A stretch of DNA of 64,000 nucleotides from Sycobia sp. Sy_11 (GCA_018907035.1 JACCIC010000279.1:62001-126000); one strand, 5' to 3'; positions 43,830 to 56,487 are shown, numbered from the stretch's first letter. Numbers and translations: made by a program. The notes: a model not told the origin generated them from the letters alone.

Positions 43830-44042
43830 TCGGTGTCGTGACCGGAAAACCATTAGGTTTTCGAAAGCTGTATTTTTTAAATATATAACTTGCTTTAAGG
43901 AAAAAATGGATACTATTTTCGAAAGCTGTAAGTCATACTTCAAAATAAGTATGACGAAATACCATCTTTTACCTCGTATAAAGTATAAATTCGGATCAAT
44001 CGGTGCCGTGACCGGAAAACCATTTGGTTTTCGAAAGCTGTA
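43830..44042. repeat. Duplicated 45-bp block (169-bp spacing) with internal hairpin
   Basis: The block GTGACCGGAAAACCATTAGG... occurs at 43830-43874 and again at 43999-44042 with one to three differences; a weaker third match begins near 43770 (GTGCTGTGACTGGAAAATGCC). The shared GAAAACCATTAGGTTTTC is an inverted repeat (arms GAAAACC and GGTTTTC), followed by GAAAGCTGTA. Confidence 0.8.
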
Positions 44043-44252
44043 GATTTGAAATTTATGCTTTATTTTAGCAAAATTTGGGAATTTTCAATATGAAAGTTTC
44101 TATAAAAGGATAGAAACTAATGGCTTTAAAACAAAGCTTTTATATCCGGGCCAATAAGGCTGCGAGGCGAAACTTCTCGAGAGATCGACACTCTGCCGTT
44201 TGTGGCTTATCGCTAAATTTGAGAAACCTGATAGCTAAGGGAAGGGCGAGCC

Positions 44253-44259
44253 TATAAAA
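44253..44259 (+). promoter_or_regulatory. Possible TATA box in the Penelope-like 3' region
   Basis: TATAAAA is set in a GC-rich context (GAGCCTATAAAAGGTCGAGC). No ORF of note follows. It may be an element promoter. Low confidence. Confidence 0.35.
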
Positions 44260-44709
44260 GGTCGAGCGCATGCGTTCATGATTCATTATGTTACTGGTTC
44301 TTCTACGAGGTGCGTTTGTAACAGTTTCCAATTTATTAAAAATTATTATAAAATTTATATCTTATCTGTTTATTATTTGTGGCTAAATTTATTAAATTGA
44401 ATCCCATTTGTCTGTTGGTTAAAGGAGCATTGTTTAAAGATTTTACATTCTTTTGATTTTGTGAGTGTCCATATTTTAGAATATGATATTAGTAATAAGT
44501 ATAAAATCGAGTCTTGAAAGTATTGATATTTCCAGGAATCGGAATAATGTGAATTTAATCTGAGAGTTTAGTAAATTGTACAACATTTATCATTCCTTAT
44601 TAAATTGATTGGTTTTGAACAATTTGTGTAGAAGGGGAATTTAGATTTAATTTAATAAATTTAGTAGTGGGGATAGGGTATATATAGATTAGAATATAAG
44701 GTTTCGTTT

Positions 44710-44751
44710 AGTCCCTGATGAGGAGTCGTAGCGAGTTCGAAACGTTGGACT
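44710..44751 (+). ncRNA. Hammerhead-ribozyme-like motif near the Penelope-like element
   Basis: The core elements are in hammerhead order: AGTCC (44710-44714), CTGATGAG (44715-44722), a 15-nt stem-II segment, CGAAAC (44738-44743), GTT, then GGACT (44747-44751). AGTCC and GGACT can pair as stem I, and the CTGATGA and GAAA strands are the invariant catalytic core. Stem II is weak (a G-C, a G-U and an A-U pair before the loop) and stem III is minimal, a feature described for hammerheads in Penelope-like elements. Self-cleavage is not shown by sequence alone. Confidence 0.6.
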
Positions 44752-44890
44752 GAATCTTCAATTAGGTAAGAGTGTTGGGGACAGTCAGATTGCACTTTAC
44801 TAACAAAATTTTTTCAGCAAATATTTTCTTTTCAGATTAGTCTACGGAGGTGACTCTATAGAAGGGCAGTCTGACTGCTTTTATAATTTT

Positions 44891-45756
44891 GAATTTTTAT
44901 TTTTATTTTTATTATTTTTGTGTATTGATGTATTTATGTTAATGTAGATATGTATTGATATTGTTACGTATAGTTTTCGATTGATTTGATGGGACTGTAG
45001 GACCAATGAAAAAATATTTATTCATTTGTTAATTAATTAACCTTTAGGACACTAACATTTTGTAATTTTGATAAAAAAATAGGTAATTAAAAGTAAGATC
45101 TCATATCATAGATTGATTATAGGGAAAGACTGATTATAGTTTGACTGCATATATTAATTTATATGAACGGAATGAAGCGTGCATTAAATTTTCCCATTTT
45201 AAATAAATCGGATTTATGTACATGAATTAAAACAAAAGGATAAGTCCTTTGTGCTATACTCTGCATAAAAAAATTATTAAGCTCTCAAAACAAAATGACG
45301 AATTTCAAATGGTGATTAGACATTTGTAGTAATTAAAAAGGAAAACCCTTCCAAATACTCAATTGAATTTATTTAAAGGGAATATTTAGTAAAAAATTAG
45401 TACATTATATTTTATAACTATGATGGGATATTCAAAATGATCATTACGATATCAGGATAAATGAATCATAGTTTATATGATTATATTACTGAATATTGTC
45501 TAACATTTTTGTCCAACATTTTAAATTTAGAAAATCTAATTACAGATTCGTAAAGAGTAACCACAAATATCTTCAGCTAACTTCTTTGGATTAACATAAA
45601 ACAAATTATTTTGAAGCCAATATATTGATTTACTGGTGAAATTGAAAGTGCATAGGATCATACTTAACATATTCTCTAAAAAAAATTGAAGAAAAATATC
45701 AGTTCGGCATATCTGAGTTTTTTCTCAATAATAATTTATATAGAATTTAGTATATA
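44891..45756. other. AT-rich spacer
   Basis: No gene seen. The block GGGACTGTAGGACCAATGAAAA near 44989 has relatives at 33841 and 57288. Confidence 0.5.
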
Positions 45757-46974
45757 CAACCGCGTGGTGAAAAGATTGTGACTGGTTGAAGAGAAATAAG
45801 TTATTTCAGCTTTTCCTTCGTTTCTTTCTCAATATGTTCAATAGAACTAGTGTTTTCATGACGGTGTTCTAATGTAGTTATACTATTTGTATATTCCGAT
45901 TTGTGAAGTTCTTGAAAATACTGATTCACATCATCAATGACTTGTTGCTTCCAAATGTTTTATCTCCGAGACAATGTTTTAGAATGGGAAACAGATGATA
46001 GTTACTGGAGGCTAAATCTGGTGAATATTGTCGGCGATGAATTAATTGGAATGCTAATTCGTTGATTTTAGCTATCACAACAACCGATATATGGATAGGT
46101 GTGTTATTCTGGCCAAACAATTTTTTTTTCTGTCAAGTGAAGTCATTTATTTTTTATTACTTCATCCTTCAGACGTAGCAATAACTCTACATAGTATTAA
46201 ACATTGATGGTTTTATACATTTCCAGATAATCAATTAAGATTATGCCTTTCACATCCCTAAAAAAACATTGTCCAGAATCATATTTCTCGAAAAAATTGT
46301 ATTTGCCTTTTTTGAGCGTGATTCAACGGGTTCAATTCATTGTTTTGACTGTTTTTTGTCTTTAGGAGTGAAGTGATGAATCCAAAGTTTCCTTGTACAG
46401 AGCTAAGTTCTGAATAAAAACAGTTTTTCGCGTCAATTTTTGATCTAGTGCTAGAAAATGTGGCATACACTTAGTACAGAGCTTTTCCATGCTCAAATAT
46501 TCATCTAATATATTGAGTATGTATTCTATTGATATTCTCGTAATCTCAGATATCTCACTCACCTTTCATCTACGGTTCTATATTACCATTTTCTGCATTT
46601 TTTCAATCGTTTTTGGAGTTGTGACCTCAACGGGACGTTCTGAACGAAATCCATCAGTAGTCCTCGTGCGACATGTCTTAATTTCAGAAACGTACTGTTT
46701 ATTCGCCGAATATTATGTTTCAATGTAGACTTTAGTTTTTCCTTAATTTGAAATGGATTTAGTCATTCTAACAGAAGTATGCATCTTTCATTTTTACGTA
46801 AGCAATAGATGCACGATGTTTATTAGGCTATTACTTCTATACTAAAAGAGCAGTTATTCTGTTAGTTACAAATTATATACAATTTAGTGAGTTCTACTAC
46901 TATAAAATACAAATCAGAAATTACTCTTGTCGACATCGTATATAGGTTAGACCGAAAACTTTTCATACCACTCT
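45757..46974 (-). mobile_element. mariner element 9, decayed
   Basis: The termini show similar inverted sequences, GTGGTGAAAAGATTGTGACTGG at the left (near 45764) and, in reverse complement, GAGTGGTATGAAAAGTTTTC at the right (near 46972). On the minus strand, recognisable pieces are ISEITRISIEYILNILDEYL and KLCTKCMPHFLALDQKLT (46380-46560), then FGQNNTPIHISVVV (second catalytic region, where Asp has become Asn) and YSPDLASSNYHLFPILKH (third catalytic Asp also replaced by Asn) near 45980-46120. It is inactive. Confidence 0.8.
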
Positions 46975-47417
46975 TATATATGCAATAATTCCATGATTCT
47001 TAGATATTCTGAACAAATATTAATTACTTTCAATGATTTATGGCAATCAAATCATTTAGTTTTATACAAAAATTTTCGAAGGATGTAAATGAAATGTCTA
47101 TAATGAAGAAGATACGTCAACACATCAATTATTCATTTAAAATAATCAGATACGTTTAAAAAATTATTTTAACGAGAAAGGACTAAAATACAAAGAATTA
47201 CAAACAATATTGAGTAGCCGAGTTTATGCAGTTTTCAAATAATGAAGTACGAACATGGAAAAATAATCATATGTTTGAATCCTTGATTTTGTTCTATTAC
47301 ACAGATTTTTGTTTAATTTATACAACTAAAACTTCTGTGCAGTCATCTTTTACTACGCCTTCCTGATTTTAAGAAATTTAAAAAAATAATTTATAATAAT
47401 TGTAAATAATGCGTGAG

Positions 47418-47422
<5 letters not shown>
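46975..47422. other. AT-rich spacer before LINE copy 2
   Basis: Nothing recognisable is present in this stretch. Confidence 0.5.

Positions 47423-47456
<34 letters not shown>
47423..47456. repeat. (AC)17 microsatellite at the LINE copy 2 5' end
   Basis: A pure AC tract ends exactly where the LINE begins (TAGTGTGGAG). A longer CA tract resumes at its 3' end (52160), so the element sits inside AC repeat DNA. Confidence 0.93.
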
Positions 47457-47460
<4 letters not shown>

Positions 47461-47619
47461 GTGGAGTTTTGTTGCTTTCTCCCATCTGGCGCCTCCCCAG
47501 GTTGCGGATAGGGGATGGCTCGCTACAATTTGTAGAGGGCACTGAGGAAATAAAATACTCAGGGCGGACAGAATAAGCTAATAGGGAGGGCCTCCCGAAC
47601 GTAAGGCCAATTATGACTA

Positions 47620-48990
47620 ATGTTTGGTATAAACAAGGATATACCCCAGGGAGTAACTCCGGCAAGACCGGTCAATCTCCTCACCGATTCCGATAGAGTG
47701 CAAGCCTCTATGGTCGGTGGTAGCCCCTCGGATTCTGGGGAGGGCAAATCAAACATAATCATAGATAGTACACTGGGTACTAAAGGAGATGTCATGATGG
47801 ATCAAGAAACAACGGATCGAGAAATCTCCATCACGCGCAGAAACAATCATCTGGAACGACTTGGTGAGAAGATCAGCCAATTGTTGGATTTTGTCAAAGA
47901 TAGGCATAACGTACACAAGACCATTAAGGATCTTGCTCGTTCCATTAATGCCTCATATAAATGCATCAGTATGGCAGAGGATGATCTATTACAGTATCAA
48001 CGTCCTGGTATACATGAAGTGGTGACTCAGACTACGCCGAGTCTACGCTCTGACACCAAACGAAGCGCAGCAGAAGCGATGGTTTCCACTCCTAAAACCA
48101 TAGGTGGCAAAAGGACGAAAGAACCACCATTGAGCTCAAGGAGACCACTAGAGTCGGTCGGAGTACCTACAGGCAAGTCTGAAGCCAAAGAAAATCAATG
48201 GCAGACCATCAAGCGTAAGAAGCCCAAAGGCAAAGATAAAGAATTATCTAGTACACGCAGGCTTAATGGACGAAATAGGCCTAACTCCATTTTGATTAAG
48301 GCCAATGAAGGAGTTACATACGCGGAGGTACTGCGACAAATAAAGAATGACCCGGAGTTATCTCATGTCAAGAATGAGGTTAACAGGATACGTAGAAATG
48401 CAAGCGGTGCCCTTGTACTTCAGTTGGAACGGACAGCCAAAGATGCACGTGAGTTGGCACGCATTGTTGAATCTAAGGTTGGCCATAGCGCATCCACTTC
48501 GGTCCTGAGTAATCTCATTACATTGGAGATTAAAGATATAGATGAGGTCACTTCAAAGGATGAAGTATTAGAGGCTCTGAGAACACACCTCGAGCTAAAG
48601 GAGACTAACCTACTAATTGCTCGTTCCTTGCGGCAAGCTTATGGGGGTACTCAGACGGCGGTGGTGTCTGTACCATATAGCCACGCAGCTGAGCTACTAC
48701 GTGTAGGGCATGTTCGAATCGGATGGGTCAGCTGCAGAGTTCGAAAAAAAACAGAAATAAAGCGCTGCTTCAGGTGTTGGCAGATTGGCCATTTAGCGTC
48801 CGTGTGCTCGGGCCCTGACAGAACTAAACTTTGCAGGCACTGCGGTGGAAAAGACCATCTATCCAAGCTGTGTGTAAACGGGCCATGTTGTTTACTCTGT
48901 AAATGTGAAGGAAAAAAGCAGATTAACCATCCAGCATACAGCTATAAGTGCCCGATTACCGTGGAGTTTTTAAACAGACATAAAACATGA
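47620..48990 (+). CDS. R1-clade LINE ORF1 (gag), apparently intact
   Basis: This encodes 456 residues from the ATG at 47620 (MFGINKDIPQG). The N-terminal half is polar and low in recognisable domains; the middle has the basic stretch KRKKPKGKDKE (near 48210); the next part, IKANEGVTYAEVLRQIKNDP to LIARSLRQAYGGTQTAVVSV, is the RRM-like ORF1 core common in this group. The C-terminus carries CFRCWQIGHLASVC, CRHCGGKDHLSKLC and a third CCLLC knuckle. The protein should bind element RNA. Its TGA (48988-48990) overlaps the ORF2 ATG, so ORF2 may be translated by termination-coupled reinitiation. Confidence 0.92.
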   Translation: MFGINKDIPQGVTPARPVNLLTDSDRVQASMVGGSPSDSGEGKSNIIIDSTLGTKGDVMMDQETTDREISITRRNNHLERLGEKISQLLDFVKDRHNVHKTIKDLARSINASYKCISMAEDDLLQYQRPGIHEVVTQTTPSLRSDTKRSAAEAMVSTPKTIGGKRTKEPPLSSRRPLESVGVPTGKSEAKENQWQTIKRKKPKGKDKELSSTRRLNGRNRPNSILIKANEGVTYAEVLRQIKNDPELSHVKNEVNRIRRNASGALVLQLERTAKDARELARIVESKVGHSASTSVLSNLITLEIKDIDEVTSKDEVLEALRTHLELKETNLLIARSLRQAYGGTQTAVVSVPYSHAAELLRVGHVRIGWVSCRVRKKTEIKRCFRCWQIGHLASVCSGPDRTKLCRHCGGKDHLSKLCVNGPCCLLCKCEGKKQINHPAYSYKCPITVEFLNRHKT

Positions 48991-51970
48991 AAATACTCCA
49001 ACTGAATACCAACCATTGCGTAGCAGCTCATGACCTGCTGAAACAGACAATAAAGGAGCTAAGAATAGACATTGCTGTAATCTCCGAACCATATTGTGAC
49101 AGGGTCAGACCACAGCGCTGGATAAGTGACACAAGCAATAGAGCTGCCCTCTGGATTGGTCAAAATAGGCAGGTACTAAAGCAGTCGAGTCATCGGAGCG
49201 AATTGATATCCTGGGCTAAAATACAAGAAATATACGTCTTTAGTGTATATGCTCCTCCAAGCTTGACGGACAAGCAGTTTGAAATCCTTGTAGCTAAATT
49301 AGTTGATGAAGCCATGGACAAGAAACCATTATTAATCGGTGGCGATTTTAACGCGTGGTCCACAGCCTGGGGAAGCGCTTCAACAAATAACAGAGGTAGT
49401 ATGCTGCTTGATGGCCTTAATTCTCTTCAACTCCACGTGGTTAATAAGGGATCTGAATCCACTTTCATTAGGGGTGATAAACAATCAGTCATTGATGTAA
49501 CATTCGCCAGTGATGACTTGATTCAGCGGATCCTTAATTGGAGATTAAGCGACCTTTACACCCACAGTGATCACAGAGCGATCTTGTATGAGATTGCAGA
49601 GAAGAAAGTAAAGAACAAGTGCAATGAGTGGATGCCCACGCGGAAATGGAACATCAGATCGCTAGACTGTGCAGTGTTCGCCACTATAATATCAGAAGAG
49701 CGTTTAGAATATGGTGCACCAGGCCATCTGGCAAATGCACTCATGAATCATATCTCTGAAGCATGTGATGCATCGATGACTAGGACTAAGAGCGGATTTA
49801 AACATCGTCAATCTGTCTACTGGTGGACAAATGAAATTGCAGAATTGCGCAAACAATGTCATCGCGCACGTAGACTTGCCCAGAGAGCCCGCACCCATCG
49901 TGATACGTTTAATAGTTTATTTAAAGAAGCACAGAGAGTGCTTGCCAAGGCCATTAAGGCAAGCAAGCGTCGATGCTGGCTTGAACGGTGTGCAGAGGCC
50001 AACAATGACTTATGGGGACGACCATACAAAACAGTCATGGCACGATTGAGTAGGGCACCAATACAACCCACTAGCACGGTATTGATTGATAAGATTGTTT
50101 CCGCTCTCTTTCCCAATGACATTCATGGGACTGTACTGCGCACGCAACACTCGGACGATATACCTCCTATAACAGAAATGGAACTACATAATGCTTACGC
50201 TAAGACTAGAGACAATGCTGCACCTGGCCCTGATGGTATCCCTAATGCGGCAGTTAAGTTGGCGATACAGAAGAATCCAGCTATATTTCTAAAAGTATAT
50301 AATGCTTGTCTTCTTGAGGGTATTTTTCCTGATTGCTGGAAAACTCAAAGGTTAGTCCTGTTACCTAAGGGCAATAAGCCACTTGATGATTGTGTATGCT
50401 CGACACGGTAGGTAAAATATTTGAAAAAATAATATGTAGCCGACTGGAAGCATTCACTGAAGGATTGCACGGCTTATCCTCACGCCAATTTGGATTTCGG
50501 AAATCAAAATCAACAGTCGATGCCATTAAACTGGTAGTGTGTACCGCAAGAAATGCAATCAGTGGTAAGAGATGGAAAGGTGGCACTAAACAGTATTGTG
50601 CGATTGTCGCTCTAGATGTCAAGAATGCCTTTAATTCAGCGCGCTGGTCTTCTATTATGAGTTCTCTTAAAGAGTTCGGAGTACCTGGTTATTTACAGAA
50701 TGTCGTGGCCAGCTACTTTGAGAATAGGATAATATTATACCGAACGGATGAAGGCACTGTATCGCATAAGGTTACTGCGGGAGTCCCCCAGGGCTCAGTT
50801 ATGGGACCTATATTGTGGAATATTATGTATGATGGCGTGTTGAGGATTCCACAACCGCCTGGTTCAATAACAGTAGGGTACGCCGACGATATCGCTCTAG
50901 TAGTGACGGCTAAGACCCTTGATGAACTTACTGAAAATGCCAATGAGGCAATCAGCAACATCAGTAGATGGATTAAGACGGTTGGTCTACAATTAGCGGA
51001 GCGCAAGACAGAAGTAGTTCTTGTCAGCAGTCGTAAGAAGGTAGATAGTATTACTCTTAAAGTTGGTAGCTCCCGCATTAGTTCTGCGCCATCTTTACGA
51101 TACTTGGGTGTCCAGCTTGATGCCAGGTTAAATTTCAAAGAACATCTAAAGATATCTGGTGAAAAAGCGCAACGAGTTTCAGCTGCCTTGTGTCGGCTCA
51201 TGCCTAACATTGGTGGCCCACGTCCACCCCAGAGGAAACTATTAGCTTATGTTGTTAATTCTGTCAGCATGTATGCAGCGCCAATCTGGCATCATGCATG
51301 TGGAATTCAATCGTATTGTGAGCTGGCCATTGCGACCCGTCACTGCTCCTGTATACGTATTATTAGTGGTTACAGGACGGTATCCACCGAGGCAGCTGAG
51401 GTACTTGCCGGAATTCTTCCTTTCGATTTAGCTGTAGATGAACTGGCTAGGCTGCATAACATATGTAAGGCCGCAGTGGATTCCCTACAAGGTGCTAAAA
51501 ATGTGGAACGTCATCGTTCTATAGAAATATTGCAAAAACGATGGACCGATTCTAGCAAAGGCCGATGGACTTATCGTATCCTCCCAGACATACACAGATG
51601 GATCAACAGGAAACACGGGGAATTAGATTCCCACCTAACTCAGTTGTTGACTGGACATGGTTGTTTTAGGTCCTATTTCCACCGCTTTCACCTGGATAAT
51701 AATGATCTCTGCCCCATCTGTCCGACTTTGGTCGAGGATGCTGAGCATATATTGGTGAGCTGTCCTCGTTTTAGAACACAACGTGAGCACTTGATGAACA
51801 TCATCAATAAGCCAATAAGACCAGAGAGCATCCTATCAATAATGCTGGAATCTTCTGAAAACTGGAAGGCAGTAGCCAGTTTCGCAAAAGAGGTGATGAC
51901 CAAACTTAGATATGCCGATAGAACTAGGCGAATGGCCCAGGATGAACCAGGCCAACTGATCCTATTTTAA
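48987..51970 (+). pseudogene. R1-clade LINE ORF2 (endonuclease/RT), one frameshift
   Basis: The endonuclease covers about residues 1-220: MKILQLNTNHCVAAHDLL, VISEPYC, GGDFNAWSTAWGS and the catalytic THSDHRAILYE. The RT domain includes GPDGIPNAAVKLA and WKTQRLVLLPKG, then, in the second frame, LDVKNAFNSARW, GVPQGSVMGPILWN and GYADDIALVV (YADD catalytic). The C-terminal CCHC finger reads CPICPTLVEDAEHILVSC. The frame is broken near 50389, where 19 nt present in copy 1 (at 1868-1886) are missing between GATGAT and TGTG; two ORFs of 474 and 526 residues result. Otherwise the polyprotein appears complete, about 1000 residues. Confidence 0.93.
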
Positions 51971-52155
51971 GATACAAAGGACGAACACCGAACCCCTGAT
52001 CACCTGTGTGGATGGGGGACGTAGGATAGTGTCATAAGAAGAGGAGTCGTATAGGCTAATAAACAGCCCCACCGAAGTAATATTCTCGGATAGTTCCGGC
52101 GGGATGCTGGTTTCGAGAGGCCACTAGTGCAGAGCTTGCTCTGCCTACGCCTAAT

Positions 52156-53519
<1,364 letters not shown>

Positions 53520-54062
53520 TCCGGCACACAAATATACGTATATATGATTACAAATACGCATATCCACACGTACATATATACACGTACACACAAGTATATG
53601 TAAAAACAAGTATGTAAACGCATGGACACACAAAATACGTGAAAACACAAACACGTATTTCTACACGGATACACAAATACGCGTACACACACATATACGC
53701 AAGTAATCGTACCCATAAGCGCGTATACACAGGAATACGCGGACGTGCGAACACAGATACGTGTAGATTTATATATGATCACACAAATACGCGAACACAA
53801 ATGTATATATAAGCGGGTGCACAAATACGCGTAAATACAAGCCTGTATATATACACGATTTCACAAATACGCGTACACATATACACGTACGTATATACAC
53901 GCACACACAAGCACACGTACTTACAAGTACAAATATCACAAGTACACGTATACACAAGTACACGCACTCACAAATACACGTAAACACACGAACGCACAAA
54001 ATACGCTAAAAAACAAACACGTATTTATACACAATTACACAAATATGCGTACACGAATACAC
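53520..54062. repeat. Alternating purine-pyrimidine low-complexity tract
   Basis: About 540 bp is built from ACACAAATACGCGTACACAC-like words with a high share of CA/TG, TA and CG steps. It yields long Cys/Val/Tyr-rich minus-strand frames that I regard as artefacts of composition. Confidence 0.8.
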
Positions 54063-54400
54063 GGCGGCACACACTCAGAACTGCACGGGATTGAACAGAA
54101 TCACGCAAGACGACTCCCACACTATCAACCGGCAAGCGAAAATCAAGATTTGTCAGCACTACGCGCAATACTTTATTCACGATCAGGTTGCTAGCTGCAG
54201 ACTGACTGCCTGCTTCAGTCGAGCTGACCGTCGGGCTTCCGAGGAGCCCGGTCACAGGTACCGGACCGACGCAAATGTGCAAGGCCCTAATTTACAATTT
54301 GACATTTCCCCGCATTACGGCAGGGCTCTTGCACATTCGCCCGTACCTATCAGGTAAGCAAAGCTCCCGAAGGACAACTGCAACTTGGCAGTCTTGCTCT
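54063..54400. other. GC-richer unique block between two low-complexity tracts
   Basis: Balanced composition (about 50% GC) but no protein family, splice-supported exon or RNA gene is recognisable. Confidence 0.45.
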
Positions 54401-54409
54401 CTCTATACA

Positions 54410-54432
54410 CGCATACATATATACATACATAT

Positions 54433-54489
<57 letters not shown>

Positions 54490-54498
54490 CATACATAT

Positions 54499-54546
<48 letters not shown>

Positions 54547-54605
54547 ATATATATATACATACATATATACATACATATATATTCATACAGATAGACACAC
54601 ATACA
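54410..54605. repeat. (AT)n with CATACATA interruptions
   Basis: Pure and interrupted AT repeats cover this interval. Long Tyr/Ile-only frames in all directions are artefacts. Confidence 0.92.
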
Positions 54606-54719
54606 TAATCATTTTCTTTATTTCTTTTCTTCTTCTGTTTGAGACTGATGCGCGAACAATAAACATATTTTAAATTAAAAAATATTTTTATAGGTCTAGC
54701 ACTTGTATGAAATAAAATA

Positions 54720-55560
54720 TCTTGAAACAATGATAATCATACTATTTTAAATAAAAGGATAATTTTAGATCCGCTATATCTTTTAGTCGAATTGAATTAA
54801 ATAATTAAAGTTTATTGCTAGGAATATATAATATTTTAAACATTTAAATAATTCCACAAGTTTTGCGATGTAAAACACCGACAATATTTATCTCAACAAA
54901 GTCAAATGTGAGATTTTCTTTCTAAGACATGTGTAATAATGTTTAATTTGGAAGAATAAGTTAAAATTATTAGCTGAAGTAAATACTATTTATACGTTTC
55001 GCCCTCAGTTACATGTTGGGCTCGTGAATAGGACGGCAGGTAACCAATTCCTAGACGTTCGATGCTTGCTAAAATCCATGAGAAGTTATAATATAAATAC
55101 GATAAAATTATCTATGGGAGAAGAATATTGTGTTAAAATGCGCGATTTCAAATCATTAATTGTACATATCTTAGAAAGTTATATAGCGATTTTTTGCTTA
55201 TTCAGCTATTAACAAAAGTATAATTTTGCATTTATTGCATAGCGCTATTAAGAACAGGTGTCCGATAATGTTTGGGGGTATTCCTAGACGAGACGAAGGG
55301 TACCATAAAATCCCAGGTAACGGACTAGGCGTCTGAAAATGAAGAGTCCGCGCGAATAGTACGAAATTTAGTACTAATGCGTTTATGTGATTGGACCTAG
55401 CGTCAATATCCTGTTTGTTTATAGGTTTCAGGCATTCTCATAGAATCACGGAGATGTTTTGAAGCAAGAATGCTTGATAAGCTCGGTTAGAGCTTACGTA
55501 TAGAGGCACAGAAGATTAGTAGTTGTTGAAAGGTCGTCCCACTAGGTCGATACTTTTCGT
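54720..55560. other. Non-coding stretch upstream of the possible exon
   Basis: AT-rich sequence is followed from about 55230 by more balanced sequence. CTATACTTTGTTAGTATAG at 55583-55601 is a small hairpin. No gene is assigned. Confidence 0.4.
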
Positions 55561-55596
55561 CCGCAAAAGTATATACACCGTGCTATACTTTGTTAG

Positions 55597-55917
55597 TATA
55601 GTCTGTTGCGTGCATATTCGATTCAGGAGCTAGGCAGTTGGAACCTATATGCAGTGTTGTTATCTCTAGTATCATCGCTAGCCAGCGATGCTGGTCCAGG
55701 AAATATTCGTCACACTATTTCCTATGGTAATCGAGACAGCGCTAACACGCTTCAAGGTATCTCCGAGACATCGGATCTGTGGTATGCGTGTCTGTGTATA
55801 TGTGCTGTGGGCAACACCTTCTTCTTGATCCTTGTGATCCTTGTGTGCAAGCGTCAGCTGGTAAGAATTTTGCGCTCTTTTTTTGAATGGCCATTCATCT
55901 ATTGTAGTTTACTGTAA
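55597..55917 (+). other. Possible exon encoding a transmembrane segment
   Basis: This frame has no ATG in it (the stop upstream is at 55594-55596). It reads YAVLLSLVSSLASDAGPG, possibly signal-peptide-like, then a polar stretch, then SDLWYACLCICAVGNTFF and LILVILVCKRQL, a convincing single membrane span followed by basic residues. CAGCTG|GTAAGA at about 55855-55864 would be a good splice donor just after the basic residues. A host exon on the plus strand within the cubilin intron, or retroelement sequence, are both possible. No family is recognised. Confidence 0.25.
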
Positions 55918-56487
55918 GTGACACCCGGGTATATTTTATTCCTTTTCTATGTTCTAAATTGTAGTATTTATAGTGATAAGCTTGTACAGAGACATTGTGA
56001 TTTAGCATTTTATAACTACCATTTCATTATAATTATTTAAGGGTGAATACATTTACGGCTTTTCTCCCACCTGTGACTGGTGTTTTATATGCCTTCGATG
56101 TGTCAACTTATCTCTTAATTAAAGGTTTTTATTTCAATTATATTCTGATTTTTTAATTTACACTCTACGCACAGTCCATTATAATTTCACTTCATCAACT
56201 GTATATTACATATGATACTTACAAAGATAAACTAATAGACAGATTTATCGACCAGCTTAAAAAGTGATCCTTGTATTTTCACAAAAAAATTTTTCCAAAA
56301 TTGTGTAAATTTAGTTGGGCCGAGTACTTTTAAGAATATCGTCTTAAAATTTATAGATTTAATCATTTTTATCAAAAAATAGTGAAGTTCAAATATGTAA
56401 AGTTTATATAATTATTTCTTTATCGATAATGATATTAAAATAAAATAATTATATAAATAAAAATACGTTTAAATACATAAATATTAC

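Larger units (their letters stand above)
43067..44709. other. Presumed Penelope-like 3' region and unassigned sequence
   Basis: There is no gene here. It contains the 169-bp duplication (43830-44042), a GC-richer block (44140-44300) with TATAAAA at 44253-44259, and AT-rich sequence. Its position between the GIY-YIG remnant and the hammerhead-like motif suggests it is mostly element-derived; that is inference. Confidence 0.45.

Noticed and set aside
50713..51210. A 165-residue minus-strand frame antisense to the LINE reverse transcriptase
   Set aside because: It is the mirror of a conserved coding region (also seen at 2207-2704) with no independent features.
54275..54673. Tyr/Ile-rich frames in the AT tract
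   Set aside because: Pure microsatellite translation; no biological sequence pattern.
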